64,000 bases of DNA from CAVQFD01 sp963724695 (GCA_963724695.1 CAVRVW010000012.1:620001-684000), one strand, 5' to 3'. Numbered from the stretch's first letter, positions 30,046-41,368 are shown. The notes: generated from the letters alone by a model not told the origin. A program made the numbers and translations.

Positions 30046-30064
30046 CAGCCGGTGAGCGCCGCCT

Positions 30065-31676
<1,612 letters not shown>

Positions 31677-31742
31677 AGCAAACGGGGGTCCACCCCGCAC
31701 GCGCTCAACCACCCGGAAACAACGGACATTCGTCGCATTTCG

Positions 31743-32339
31743 TCACGGAGCGCCGCTGATGGTCCCTACAATCTCGTCCTCCCTATATCCCTTCTTCGAC
31801 AAGAATGTCTGGGTGCTCCGGTTTTTGCGCGTCTCCTCAACAACGCGCCGGCCTGCACGAATGGCCCGGTCGGTCTCGAACATCTCGCCGTTCCCGGTGC
31901 GCCAGATCGCGGTCGTGCGCCGTGCCAGCGACGGCAGATGAAGCCCTTCGACCTGCTCGAGAATGTGTTCGAACTCGTGGGCCAGCCATTCCACGGCGTT
32001 GCCCCGCGGGTTGATGCTCACAATGGCCAGCAGCTCTCCGTTTCTCAGCCGATGAATCACACTGCGCGCGCGGTAGCTGTGCTGATCGATCGCCGGGTCG
32101 AAGCGGGCCGTGACGACCAGCCTAGGTGCGCGCTCCAGGCGATCGAGCTGCGACCTGAAGGTCGGCGACCGTTCGACGGTTCTGGCCGCGACTCGCTGCA
32201 GATCCTCGGACAGCCGAACGCGTACCGGAGCCAGGGTGGGCCGAAGCGGCGTCTCGGCGCCGAGCGCCTGCGTCAGGCAGACGAGGCCAAAGAAAACGGC
32301 AGCAACGTTCTGGACAACGTATCTACATGTCGTGGTCAT
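31743..32339 (-). CDS. Secreted hypothetical protein with HExxH-like motif
   Basis: 198 residues with a signal peptide (VVQNVAAVFFGLVCLTQALG). The centre carries WLAHEFEHILEQVEG, which fits the HExxH zinc-peptidase pattern (His-Glu-Phe-Glu-His), preceded by a beta-strand-like LLAIVSINPRGNAVE. No third zinc ligand is obvious beyond a Glu or His downstream. Many Acidobacteriota have small secreted zincin-like proteins of this kind without known activity. A palindromic candidate operator lies 90-110 bases upstream. Peptidase activity is a guess. Confidence 0.55.
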   Translation of the reverse strand: MTTTCRYVVQNVAAVFFGLVCLTQALGAETPLRPTLAPVRVRLSEDLQRVAARTVERSPTFRSQLDRLERAPRLVVTARFDPAIDQHSYRARSVIHRLRNGELLAIVSINPRGNAVEWLAHEFEHILEQVEGLHLPSLARRTTAIWRTGNGEMFETDRAIRAGRRVVEETRKNRSTQTFLSKKGYREDEIVGTISGAP

Positions 32340-32427
32340 CGGCCTGTACGGGGGAGCCGATGCTCGACACTGAGCAAGAAGGAGTCCGAGCGGATTTCGC
32401 TGATGTTTTCGCGGGGCCGCGTGGAAG

Positions 32428-32477
32428 TTCAGACAAGTCTGTCTGAAACGCCCGGGACAAGCGACGGCGCCGTCGCT
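32428..32477. promoter_or_regulatory. Two palindromes between VWFA gene and zincin-like gene
   Basis: 32428-32447 is TTCAGACA-AGTC-TGTCTGAA with perfect 8-base arms, the form of a dimeric repressor operator. 32460-32477 is the 18-base perfect palindrome AGCGACGGCGCCGTCGCT. The first could control the gene starting at 32339; the second may help end transcription from the VWFA genes. Confidence 0.5.
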
Positions 32478-32510
32478 CTTCGCCGGCGTCGCGGCGCTAC
32501 GGGCGAGGGA

Positions 32511-34385
32511 TCAGGGCACGACGCGGAAGCGCACGGCTTCCTTCACGTCGCGGCCGGCGTCGCGGGTGTGGAACTCGATGACGTAGTCGCCCACGGCGAA
32601 ACCCGCAAGCGGCAGATCCACGTCTCGCGTGCCGTCGCCGCCAGTCGACAGGGGCAGGTCGCGCATCGCCACGCCCAGACGGCTCAGGAGACGCGCGTTC
32701 ACGAGCGGGGCCTCGGCCCCGAACGCGGGGACGCGGATGAGCAGACGTTCTGCGCGGCTGAACTCGCGGGCCGCCGAGGGGGCAGCCTCCGGGTTCTCCT
32801 GCAGCGCCCTGAACTCCCTCGCGTTCCTGGCCCGCCACACCTGCGGCGTGCCGAGCACGACCGGGGCGGTCAACGCACTGACCGCGACGTCGCGGACATC
32901 GACGTCGAGCACCTGCGCCACGGCGTCCTCGATCGTCATCTGGATCAATAGGCGGCCGGGGGCGGCGTCGAACACGGCCTGCAGCGGATTGCCCGCCGGG
33001 GTGGCCGAGGGCGTTGCGGCGCCGACGACGCCTTCGAACACGGCAGTTCCGTCAGCCTGCGTGGCCTTCATGGTGACGCGCGCCGGCGCCGGCGCACGCG
33101 ACCGGTTCCCGGGCACACGCGGTGCCGGCTCCCACACGAACCGGACGCGCGTCTGACCGTCCGCGCCCCGCGTCAGGCCGAACCACGGACGGATGAGGGG
33201 GCTCAATCGCCGCACCGGTTCGGGCGGCGGTTTCGGCGCGCGGTCCTCGGCGAGATAGCCGGCCGCCAGCCGTTCCGCGGCAGAGGTCGCCCAGTATCCA
33301 GGGCGTGTCCGGGCCTCGACGCCTCGTCGCGTGACACGAACCGTCACGGGATGAAAGCGCCCGTCGTCAGCGCCGCGGAACGTGAGCACGTAGTGCCCCG
33401 GCATGTCCGCGGCGAGGCGTGGCCACGTGGTCGAGAGGTCCGATGGCTGCAGGATCGCCGCTCCCCCGGTCTCGCCGACCAGCTCCACGAGCAGGCGCCG
33501 CGGATCGCCGGCCGTGGCGCCGTCACCGTCGGTGCCTGACGCGGGAGGCGGCGGCAGCGGAGGCGGCGGCACCTCGTCCCACACCCGCGGATCGATGGCA
33601 TAGATCACGACGCTCGTCCGCGCGGCTACCCGCAGGACGTTGGTGATCGTCGGCAGGTCGTCTCCGCGCCGGCGAGGGCCGCGGTCGAAGCCCTCGCTGA
33701 GGACGATGAGCGTCTTCGGCCCGCCGCCGAGCCCGCCGAGGTGCGCTGTGAGAGCGCTGATTGCGGATGTCGAAATCTGCGCGCGCACGCTCTCGATCCG
33801 CTCGCGGCCTCCCCCGATGAAATACTGCTCGAAGGCGTTTCTGGGCTCGAACACATCCCGACGCGGATCGAAGGCCTCGATCGCTCGCGCGGCCGCTTCG
33901 CGGTCCCGCATCATGCGGATCGTCAGCACGGAATCGAGCGGGCGAAATACGGCGACCAGATCGCGGGGCGACAGACCGCGCACCAGGTCTGCGAGCTCGT
34001 CCCGTGCGCGCGCGGCCCCGGCGCCGGCGGTCACGTGGTACTCATCGAGATAGATGCCGAACAGCCGCACGCCGCTCTCGGCGGCCGCCTCCTGCTCGTC
34101 GCGACGGTTTGTGATGGGTGCGGGTTCGTCGCCTCCGGGACCTGGCCGCGGCGCCGTCGCGGGAACAAAACGCACGTCCTCGACCGGACGGAGGGAGTCG
34201 CCCTCGACGATCTCGAACTCGCCCCGTCCGAGGTCTGGAACCACCTGGCCGCGCGAATCGGTGGCGACGACGTCGAGTCGCACCGCCTCTGGAGGCGGAG
34301 GACCTGGCCGCTGCGCGGACACGCTGGACACAGCGAGCGACAGCAGAGCGGCGAGCGCCCACGTCCGAGCCGGCGGCACCCGCAT
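32511..34385 (-). CDS. Secreted VWFA-related protein (acidobacterial type)
   Basis: 624 residues with a signal peptide (TWALAALLSLAVSSVSAQ). A beta-rich N-terminal block (VRLDVVATDSRGQVVPDL, DFEIVEG-like) leads into a von Willebrand A-like domain (RLFGIYLDEYHVTAGAGAAR … TLIVLSEGFD, then VVIYAIDPRVWDE). This matches the VWFA-related family that is expanded in Acidobacteriota. The metal-site DxSxS motif is changed to Asp-Glu-Tyr, so classical MIDAS metal binding is uncertain. The C-terminal ~250 residues are beta-sandwich-like. A paralogue ends two bases upstream, indicating tandem duplication. Likely periplasmic or surface-exposed; ligand unknown. Confidence 0.82.
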   Translation of the reverse strand: MRVPPARTWALAALLSLAVSSVSAQRPGPPPPEAVRLDVVATDSRGQVVPDLGRGEFEIVEGDSLRPVEDVRFVPATAPRPGPGGDEPAPITNRRDEQEAAAESGVRLFGIYLDEYHVTAGAGAARARDELADLVRGLSPRDLVAVFRPLDSVLTIRMMRDREAAARAIEAFDPRRDVFEPRNAFEQYFIGGGRERIESVRAQISTSAISALTAHLGGLGGGPKTLIVLSEGFDRGPRRRGDDLPTITNVLRVAARTSVVIYAIDPRVWDEVPPPPLPPPPASGTDGDGATAGDPRRLLVELVGETGGAAILQPSDLSTTWPRLAADMPGHYVLTFRGADDGRFHPVTVRVTRRGVEARTRPGYWATSAAERLAAGYLAEDRAPKPPPEPVRRLSPLIRPWFGLTRGADGQTRVRFVWEPAPRVPGNRSRAPAPARVTMKATQADGTAVFEGVVGAATPSATPAGNPLQAVFDAAPGRLLIQMTIEDAVAQVLDVDVRDVAVSALTAPVVLGTPQVWRARNAREFRALQENPEAAPSAAREFSRAERLLIRVPAFGAEAPLVNARLLSRLGVAMRDLPLSTGGDGTRDVDLPLAGFAVGDYVIEFHTRDAGRDVKEAVRFRVVP

Positions 34386-34387
34386 CC

Positions 34388-36550
34388 TCAGCCCGTGATC
34401 CGGAAGCCGGCGAGCTCCTTGACCTCGCCGCCCTCTCCAGCCGCTGTGATCTCGACGATGTACTCGCCGAGGGGCAACGCCGCCAGCGGCACCTCAATCA
34501 GGATCGGGCCATCCGGGGCCGCTGTGGCGACCAGCGCGCTCATGCCGTCCCCGCTGCGATTCAGGAGCCGGGCGGTCACCACGGGCGCGGTCCCTCCGGG
34601 CCCATACGCCGCAACCCTGACGAGCAAGCGCTCCGTGCGCAGGAAGTCGCGTGAAGCCGTCGGCACCGGCGAAGGGTTCGCGCGCGCCGTCTCGAGATCG
34701 CGGGCCGTGCGGGCCCGCACCAGTTCCGGCGTGCCGAGCACGAGCGGCGCGGTCAGATCCGGAACGGTGATGACGCGCTGCTCGGAGTCGATCTGCTCGG
34801 CATCGGCGCCTTCGATGGACAATCGGAGCTGGACGGCGCCGGCCGGGACATCGAACGTCACCCGCTGAGGCACTGTGAGCGCCGTGGACTGTGCCGACGG
34901 CACGAGATCGGGCACACGCCCCCGGAAGAGCGGTGCGCCGTCCTGCCCGATCGCCATGACCGACACGCGGGCGGGACGTTCCATCGAGCTGCCAGGGCCG
35001 CGGGTCGCGCCCGGCACGCGGGCCACGGGCTCCCAGACAAACGACACCCGGGTCTTGCCGTTGTCGCCCCGAGACGTGCCGATCCAGCTGTGAATGAAGC
35101 GCGCACGGGGAGGCTGCGCGATGGCCGCCAGCGCGGCCTCGACGGCCTTCGGGGGGCCGGGCTTCGGAGGCGCCGTCACGCGGGCCGCATCGGTCGCCGT
35201 GAGCGCGTAGTAGCCCTTGCGCGCGCGCACCTGGACGCCCGGTCGCCGCACGCGGACCTTGATCTCGTGAAACTTGCCGTCGGTCGGCGCGGCCGTCGAG
35301 TTGTAGCCGAGCAAGTAGTAGGCGCTCGTGTCGCGCACGATCTGCCGCATGGCCACGGTCAGGTCGTTGCGGTTGACGATGGCGCGTCCGTCGGTCTCCT
35401 CGGATAGCACGCGGAGCGTGTCCATCGTCGAGGCGAGATATTGGCGATCGGTCCGCTGGTTGATGTTCTGGTCGATGCCGAACTCGTTGGTGGCGAGACC
35501 ACGCGGATCGATCGCATAGATGGCCACGTTGTTCCGGTTGGCGGCGCCGTACACCTGCCGGAGGTCCTCGTTGAGATCCATGCTCGCCATGAATCCCGCA
35601 CGCTCCTCGAGCGGGCTGTTCCCCGCCAGCGGATCGTTGCGGTCGGACTGCCCGATCCCCGGCATCGCCGCCACGGGCGCGCGCAACTGGGGCGGCAGCA
35701 TGTTGGTGAATCCTTCGCTGACGAGGAGCAGCGCCTTGCGCCCTTCCTTGAGCGACCCCATCCGGGAGATGAGCGACTCGATGGCGGACAGCGACACCTG
35801 GTTCCTGATCCGCTCGACGACTTCCGCGGGATAGTAGGCGTACTTCTCTTCCATCGGGTTCGTTGGCGTGTAGTCGTACTTGCGGCCCATGAACTGCTCG
35901 ATGCCCTTTTGGATGGCCGCGTGATTGCGCGTCATCCGCACGGCAGCGACCGGCTGCAGCGGATACATGAGCCCGACCATGTCGGAGGGACCGAGCTGTG
36001 TCTCGATGAACCGGGAAATCTGCTGCCGCATCGACAGGCTGGATCCGCGGGTGACGTGGTAGTCGTCCAGGAAGATCGCAAACAGGCGCACGTCGTCGCG
36101 TGCCGCCTCGCGCTCCTCGTCGTAGTCCGTGCGGATGGGCGACGGGGCGCGATCGGAGGGTGCGATCAGGCCGGCGTCGAGCTCGATTAGCTTGAAGGTC
36201 TCAATGGTCTGGCGGGCGCCGTCTTCGCTGACCTCGAAGTCCTCCGGCTTGAGATCGGCTATCTGGTTGCCCGCCTTGTCGCTCACGATGACGTCCACGC
36301 GGACGAAGTTGATGCCCGACCGGAAGACGGGGGGCGGCTGCTGGGGATCCTGCGCGGGCGTCGCGGGCGCACCTGCAGGCGGCGTCTGTTGCGCCGGCGG
36401 CGGTGTCTGCTGGGCGGGCGGCTGCTGCTGGGCCTGCTGGGCGTGGCCGGAGGTACCGAGCACCATCAGGCAGCCGAGGGCCACCAGCGCGGCATGCGAG
36501 CCGGCCTTCGCGGTCGCGGCACGCAGAAGAGGCTGGAATCGACGCGCCAT
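34388..36550 (-). CDS. Secreted VWFA-related protein (acidobacterial type), paralogue
   Basis: 720 residues. The signal sequence (SHAALVALGCLMVLGTSGHA) is followed by a Gln/Pro/Ala tract (residues ~38-75). The family's opening strand follows (INFVRVDVIVSDKAGNQIAD, LKPEDFEVSEDG). The VWA-like domain has RLFAIFLDDYHVTRGSSLSM, ALLLVSEGFTNM and VAIYAIDPRGLA. The C-terminal domain parallels that of the downstream gene (FHEIKVRVRRPGVQVRARKG). The two genes are separated by two bases and must be co-transcribed. The start codon is only 18 bases from the divergent acyl-CoA dehydrogenase start. Confidence 0.85.
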   Translation of the reverse strand: MARRFQPLLRAATAKAGSHAALVALGCLMVLGTSGHAQQAQQQPPAQQTPPPAQQTPPAGAPATPAQDPQQPPPVFRSGINFVRVDVIVSDKAGNQIADLKPEDFEVSEDGARQTIETFKLIELDAGLIAPSDRAPSPIRTDYDEEREAARDDVRLFAIFLDDYHVTRGSSLSMRQQISRFIETQLGPSDMVGLMYPLQPVAAVRMTRNHAAIQKGIEQFMGRKYDYTPTNPMEEKYAYYPAEVVERIRNQVSLSAIESLISRMGSLKEGRKALLLVSEGFTNMLPPQLRAPVAAMPGIGQSDRNDPLAGNSPLEERAGFMASMDLNEDLRQVYGAANRNNVAIYAIDPRGLATNEFGIDQNINQRTDRQYLASTMDTLRVLSEETDGRAIVNRNDLTVAMRQIVRDTSAYYLLGYNSTAAPTDGKFHEIKVRVRRPGVQVRARKGYYALTATDAARVTAPPKPGPPKAVEAALAAIAQPPRARFIHSWIGTSRGDNGKTRVSFVWEPVARVPGATRGPGSSMERPARVSVMAIGQDGAPLFRGRVPDLVPSAQSTALTVPQRVTFDVPAGAVQLRLSIEGADAEQIDSEQRVITVPDLTAPLVLGTPELVRARTARDLETARANPSPVPTASRDFLRTERLLVRVAAYGPGGTAPVVTARLLNRSGDGMSALVATAAPDGPILIEVPLAALPLGEYIVEITAAGEGGEVKELAGFRITG

Positions 36551-36555
36551 GGCTC

Positions 36556-36561
36556 TATATT
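36556..36561 (+). promoter_or_regulatory. Candidate -10 box for acyl-CoA dehydrogenase
   Basis: TATATT is centred in the 18-base gap between two divergent start codons and ends eight bases before the ATG at 36569. Transcription would begin at or near the A of the start codon. The -35 region must lie inside the divergent VWFA gene. Confidence 0.35.
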
Positions 36562-36568
36562 AGACGCA

Positions 36569-37745
36569 ATGTCCGACCAATCCGCCGAGGTATTGCCTGT
36601 GGGCCTGACGTCCCTTCTGGAGGACGAGCGGCTGTTCGCCGGGAGCGTCTACCAGTTCGCGGACCGGGAGATTCGTCCACTGGTCCGAGAGATGGACGAG
36701 TTGGCGCACATTCCCGCCGATCTCGTCGCCCGCCTGTTCGGCCTCGGAGTCATGGGCATCGAGATTCCGGAGGCTCTGGGAGGGTCCGGCGGGCGCTTCT
36801 TTCACTCCGTGCTCGCCGTCGAGGCGCTCTCGCGCGTGGATCCATCGATCGGTGTGCTGGTCGACGTCCAGAACACGCTGGTCGATCAATGCCCTGCTCA
36901 AGTGGGGCACCGACGACCAGCGCCGTCACTATCTGCCCCGCCTGGCATCGAACCTGGTCGGCGCGTACGCTCTGTCCGAAGCCGGTTCTGGCAGCGACGC
37001 ATTCGCGCTGGGGACCCGGGCCGTGCCGGAGGGCGACGAGTTCGTCCTGACAGGCCGCAAGCTCTGGATCACCAACAGCCACGAGGCCGGCATCTTCATC
37101 GTCTTTGCGACGGTGGACCCGGCGGCCGGCTATCGCGGCATCACGGCGTTTCTCGTTGAGCGCGATCGTCCGGGGTTCAGCGTCGGGCGCAAAGAGGACA
37201 AGCTCGGCATCCGCGCCAGCAGCACCTGCGAGCTCGTGCTGGACGGCTGCCGCGTGCCGCGCGCCAGCGTGCTCGGCGCGGTCGGCAAGGGCTACAAGAC
37301 GGCGATCGAAACGCTCAACGAAGGCCGCATCGGCATCGGCGCCCAGATGATCGGCCTGTCGCAGGGCGCGCTCGATCACGCGGTCAAGTACACCGGCGAA
37401 CGCCGGCAGTTCGGCAAGGCCATCTCGGAGTTCCAGGCCGTGCAGCACCAGCTCGCGCGGGCCGCCACCGAGCTGCACGCGGCGCGCTTGATGGTGTACG
37501 AAGCGGCACGGCTCCGCGATCAAGGCCTGCCGTTTCTGAACGAAGCCGCCATGTGCAAGATCTTCTCGTCCGAAGTCGCCGAGCGTGTCACGTCGCTCGC
37601 GGTGAACCTCTTCGGCGGCAACGGCTTCGTCAAGGACTACCCCGTCGAGAAGCTGTACCGCGACGCGAAGATCGGCCAGATCTACGAGGGGACGTCGAAT
37701 CTGCAGCTGGAGACAATCGCGAAACACTTGGGACTTAGGAGTTAG
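36569..37745 (+). CDS. Acyl-CoA dehydrogenase, short/branched-chain type, one frame break
   Basis: FAD enzyme that oxidises acyl-CoA to enoyl-CoA. Motifs include IPEALGGSGGRFFHSVLAVE, VDPSIGVLVDVQNTLV, ALSEAGSGSDAFALGTRA, KLWITNSHEAGIFIVFATVD and the C-terminal YPVEKLYRDAKIGQIYEGTS, where Glu of the YEGT motif is the catalytic base position. The VDVQNT region resembles short/branched-chain (2-methylacyl) dehydrogenases. One extra base at about 36884 (GTCGATC for GTCATC) splits the gene; removing it gives NTLVINALLKWG. The last codons and stop already lie in a heptamer array. With the mutase genes this suggests branched-chain or odd-chain acyl-CoA breakdown. Confidence 0.9.
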
Positions 37746-37908
37746 GACTGCGGGATTTCGGCTCCAGGCTCCAGACTTCGGGCTTCAGGCGCCGGGCTTC
37801 AGGGGCGTCGGGCTCAGGGCTCAGGCTCACGGCTCGGGGCTCACGGCTGATCGTCGGCGAGAATCCCTGAGTCCGAAGTCCTAAATCCTAAGTCGTCCTA
37901 AGTCCTAA
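37731..37908. repeat. Heptamer array with inverted arms between convergent genes
   Basis: The 164-base gap, plus the last codons of the dehydrogenase, is built of seven-base words. The left arm has GGACTTA, GGAGTTA, GGACTGC. The middle has GGCTCCA twice, GACTTCG, GGCTTCA, GGCGCCG, GGCTTCA, GGCTCAG twice. The right arm has GTCCGAA, GTCCTAA, ATCCTAA, GTCCTAA, GTCCTAA. Left and right arms are complementary families (TTAGGAC against GTCCTAA). The array touches both stop codons and nothing else is visible in the gap. Confidence 0.85.
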
Positions 37909-37909
37909 T

Positions 37910-38881
37910 CTAGTCTAGCGCCTTCTCCCGCATCCGCGCGCCCCTAAGGATGTTCGGCATCGCGTAGTTCCCTTCGTGGCAGGCGTACTCGTACAGCGAT
38001 CCCGCCGTCACGCCCCTCGCCGCCTGGTTCGTCGTCAGCGGAAACGCGGCGGTCCACGGCCTCGTGAACATCGTCGGGTCCTCCATCGTGAACTGGTAGT
38101 CGATCGTCTCCGCGTCGGTGCGGGTGAAGCGCTCCGTCAACCGGAGCGTCGGGCGCGGCGCGCGCCAGGCGGTGGCCCACCAGTACGCCGACTTGTCTGC
38201 AAAGCCCAGGGTCTCGACGACGAGCGTGGCCCCTTCCCAGCGGCCGGTCGCGTTCCCCTGCCACTGCGGCAGGCCGGTACGGCGCGTCGTCCCGATGGGG
38301 ATCACGCGAAACTCGCTGTACAGCTCGTGATGGATGGCGACGTATCCCGGGCTCTGAACGATCTGGTAGTTGTTGTTGTAGCCGGAGAACCAGATCGGCG
38401 GACCGTCGGTGAGGCACCGTTCGCCCGTGTCGAGGTCCATGTGCGACTCGTACGGACCAACGCCGTAGCGAGCCGACGACCGGGCGGTGTGCTGCCGCCC
38501 TTCCTCGGTGAACGGAATGCGGCCGTCCGGCGGATCGATGATGAGCGAGGTCCGGCGGCCCGGCACAACCGACGTCGAAGGGTCGAACCAGATCTGGTTG
38601 TAGGTTCCGGGATCGCCTGCGGTCGAAGGCGGCTCGACGAGGCGGCGTTCGGCCGCTCGCTTCTCCATCGCCGCCGCCTCGGCCTCGGTGAGAAACGCCT
38701 TGCCGGCAAGCGATGCCGGCCTCTCGAGGGGCGTCAGCGTGGAGCCGGTCCAGACGCCTTGCAGATCCGGATCGCCCCAGGGTGTCCGGAGCTCGGCTGG
38801 CGAAGCAGCCGAGTGGGTCTGAGCCTCGCCTGACCCCACGAGACACATGACGCAGGCGGCGACAAGGGCAGTCGTTCGCAT
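37910..38881 (-). CDS. Secreted conserved hypothetical protein
   Basis: The ATG at 38881 has an AGGAG site eight bases upstream and gives a signal peptide (TTALVAACVMCLVGSGEAQT); the longer open frame upstream is not used. The mature ~300 residues start TPWGDPDLQGVWTGSTLTPL, a pattern seen in many secreted Acidobacteriota proteins of unknown function. Other marked stretches are YNQIWFDPSTSV, TSLIIDPPDGRIPFTEEGR and FTRPWTAAFPL. No catalytic signature is recognised. It lies directly downstream of the carboxymuconolactone-decarboxylase-like gene on the same strand, which suggests a shared process. Confidence 0.65.
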   Translation of the reverse strand: MRTTALVAACVMCLVGSGEAQTHSAASPAELRTPWGDPDLQGVWTGSTLTPLERPASLAGKAFLTEAEAAAMEKRAAERRLVEPPSTAGDPGTYNQIWFDPSTSVVPGRRTSLIIDPPDGRIPFTEEGRQHTARSSARYGVGPYESHMDLDTGERCLTDGPPIWFSGYNNNYQIVQSPGYVAIHHELYSEFRVIPIGTTRRTGLPQWQGNATGRWEGATLVVETLGFADKSAYWWATAWRAPRPTLRLTERFTRTDAETIDYQFTMEDPTMFTRPWTAAFPLTTNQAARGVTAGSLYEYACHEGNYAMPNILRGARMREKALD

Positions 38882-38907
38882 GAGACGCTCTCCTTCATAC
38901 CACTCGA

Positions 38908-40111
38908 TCAGCGGACCGGAAGCTTCGGAAACGGCTCGTCGCCAGGGTCGAGCTGCACGCCGAGCGCGTTGAGAACCATTGACGTGGCGCGATACGAGCT
39001 CGCGGTGAAGACGGCGCTCATCAGGAGCTCGGTGTCGTAGCGTGCGGCGAGGGCCGTCCACGTCGCGTCCGAGATCGCCGTGTCATGGAACAACTCGTCC
39101 ACCGCACGCAGGATCGTTCGCTCGAAGCTGTCCCAACCTGGAGCCTCGGCCCCCTGGGCGATCCAGATCGGCTCGAGGCCGTGGTCGCGGGCACGTCCGA
39201 CGCTTCCGACATGCTGCGCCCATTCGTACTCCGAACGGCAGATCCAGCCAATGCGCAGGATCAGCATCTCTCGGTGGCGCGGCGAGAGCTTCGAGACTCG
39301 GTTGATGAAGTTGGCCCGTCGGGCCCTGACCTGACTGAGCTTGGGATGCCTCGCCAGGGTCCGGCTGACGGCAAGGCCGTCGCCGGGAACGGGCTCGACG
39401 CGCGCCTTTGCCAGCGGCGGCTCCGCGGCTGGCACGTTCACCCGATAGGGCACGTCGGTCGGGAGCCGATCGCGGCTCGCCGCGTCAGGCTGGGTCCCGA
39501 ACGCGTTGAACATCATCGCCAGCATGGTGAAGTGGTTCGCGGTCTCCACCGCGTCCATCAGCTGGTGCTCGTCGTAGGCCGCGTCGAGGGCCGCCCACGT
39601 CGCCCCGCTCACCGACGAATTCCGAAAGAGCTCGTCGGTCATCCGCAGCAGGGTCGCCTCGAACGCGTCCCAGCCAGGCGCCGCTGGACCCTCGGCAACC
39701 CGTCGGATCTCGGCAGCGGCGACCCCCGTGCGGCGGGCGCGCTCGGCATGGGTGGCCCACAACACGCCGCAATTGCCCAGCCACGCGGCACGCAGGATCA
39801 CGAGCTCGCGGTGACGCGGCGGCACCGTGGAGTCGTCCGACAAGTACACGGGTATAGGGCGTCACCGCTTCGGCCAGCGCGGGAACCTGGAGGAGTGTGT
39901 CGAAGGCCGCATCCGGGCGGCCCGATCGGCCAAAGCCCGCGGCCACTTTCCGCTGCGCATCGGACCACTGCGCCTCGGGCACCGGCGCGATCCGGGCGAC
40001 GGCGGGCACGACCGGTCGGCGAGCGCCCGGCGGCTCCACAGCCGACTGTCCGTCGAGCGAAACGCACAATCCGAACGCGACCAACGACAGCAGGCAAGTC
40101 CACGTACGCAT
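38908..40111 (-). CDS. Secreted protein with two carboxymuconolactone-decarboxylase-like domains, one frame break
   Basis: A signal peptide (TWTCLLSLVAFGLCVSLDGQ) precedes two AhpD/CMD-like helical domains. Each has the family core: PPRHRELVILRAAWLGNCGV … WATHAERAR in the first, SPRHREMLILRIGWICRSEY … WAQHVGSVGRA in the second. Classical AhpD needs a CxxC pair; none is present, as in many CMD-family members, so peroxidase activity is unlikely. The frame breaks at ~39850; removing one C from TATACCCGTG gives TPYTVYLSDDSTVP. The gene lies between an acyl-CoA dehydrogenase gene and a secreted hypothetical gene, all on the minus strand. Confidence 0.78.
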
Positions 40112-40133
40112 GGCTCTGTCCCCCGATTCGAAG

Positions 40134-41273
40134 TCAGCTCGCGAGAATCCCCGCGGAGATGATCAGACGCTGAGCTTCCGACGTGCCCTGGTAGATCTCG
40201 GTCGCACGAACATCTCGAAAAAGCCGCTCGACCACTGACCCTCGACGATACCCGGCCGAGGCGAGGATCTGCATCGCCTTGTCGGCCGCCTTGTGTGCCG
40301 CTTCGGACGCGGCGAGCTTCGCCATCGAGGCCTCGACGGTGATCGCCGGCTGATGCGCCTTGAGCGCCGCGGCCTTCCAGGTGAGCATCCGTGCCGCCGC
40401 GAGCTCGGTGGCCATGTCGGCCAGCATCCACTGGATGGCCTGAAAGTTGGCGATGGGCTGGCCGAAGGCCTGCCGCTCGTTCGCATACGCGATGGCTTCG
40501 GCGAGCGCTGCCTGGCCGATGCCGAGCGCCTGCGCCGCAATGGCGACGCGGCCGCCTTCGAGCGCCCACATCGCCACGCGGAAACCCTGATCCACCGAGC
40601 CGAGCACCTGATCGTCGCCGACTTCGACATCGAGCTCGAGATCCGTGCAGCCCAGCCCGCGTACTCCGAGTGAGTCGGCACGCGCCGTGCGCACGATGCC
40701 CGGCGCATCCATCGGCACGAGAAACGCCGTGACGCCTTGTCCTCGCTGACCGGGGCGTGTCGACGCAAAGACAATCGCGACGGCAGCCGCTTCCGCGTTA
40801 GCGACCCACACCTTTCGCCCGGTGATGCGGTAACCACGGCCCGCACGCACGGCGCGCGTCTGCTGGTTGGCCGCGTCGGTGCCGGCGTCCGGCTCCGACA
40901 GCGCAAACGCACCGACCGCCGCGCCGGAGGCCAGCGGTCTCAGCCACTGCTCCTTCTGCGCCGAACTTCCGACATGCGCGAGCACATCGGCGACGAGCGA
41001 GTTGGTCACCGAGAGCGACACCGCCACCGTCGCGCTGGCGCTGGCGATCGCCTCGATCGCGAGCACATAGCTCAAGAAGTCCAACCCCGCTCCACCCCAG
41101 GCGGTGGGCACGGTGATACCGCACAGCCCGCGCGCGGCCGCCGCCCGCACGACATCCAGCGGGAACGCCCCCGACTCGTCGATCGCCGAGGCCCGCGGCG
41201 CGACGACCTCGGCGGCAAACTGCTCCGCGCTGGCGCGAAAGGCGCGTTGAGCAGGGGTTAGCTCGAGGTGCAC
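40134..41273 (-). CDS. Acyl-CoA dehydrogenase
   Basis: A complete 379-residue enzyme of the short-chain/medium-chain type. N-terminal helices open with LTPAQRAFRASAEQFAAEVV. The FAD and substrate loops follow: PTAWGGAGLDFLSYVLAIEA, GAFALSEPDAGTDAANQQT, KVWVANAEAAAVAIVFAST. The C-terminus has LFRDVRATEIYQGTSEAQRL, with Gln where the YEGT Glu lies in many family members, so the catalytic base may sit elsewhere, as in the isovaleryl/long-chain subgroup. It stands at the head of a three-gene minus-strand cluster and diverges from the cytochrome c gene. Confidence 0.9.
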   Translation of the reverse strand: MHLELTPAQRAFRASAEQFAAEVVAPRASAIDESGAFPLDVVRAAAARGLCGITVPTAWGGAGLDFLSYVLAIEAIASASATVAVSLSVTNSLVADVLAHVGSSAQKEQWLRPLASGAAVGAFALSEPDAGTDAANQQTRAVRAGRGYRITGRKVWVANAEAAAVAIVFASTRPGQRGQGVTAFLVPMDAPGIVRTARADSLGVRGLGCTDLELDVEVGDDQVLGSVDQGFRVAMWALEGGRVAIAAQALGIGQAALAEAIAYANERQAFGQPIANFQAIQWMLADMATELAAARMLTWKAAALKAHQPAITVEASMAKLAASEAAHKAADKAMQILASAGYRRGSVVERLFRDVRATEIYQGTSEAQRLIISAGILAS

Positions 41274-41368
41274 GGCTTCATTCTCGCTCCATTTCCCCCC
41301 GGCCGTCGCGGCGCGACGCGTTCCTCAAATGTCCGATCTTTCCCGGACGGGATGCCGCAAAGCCGCCC

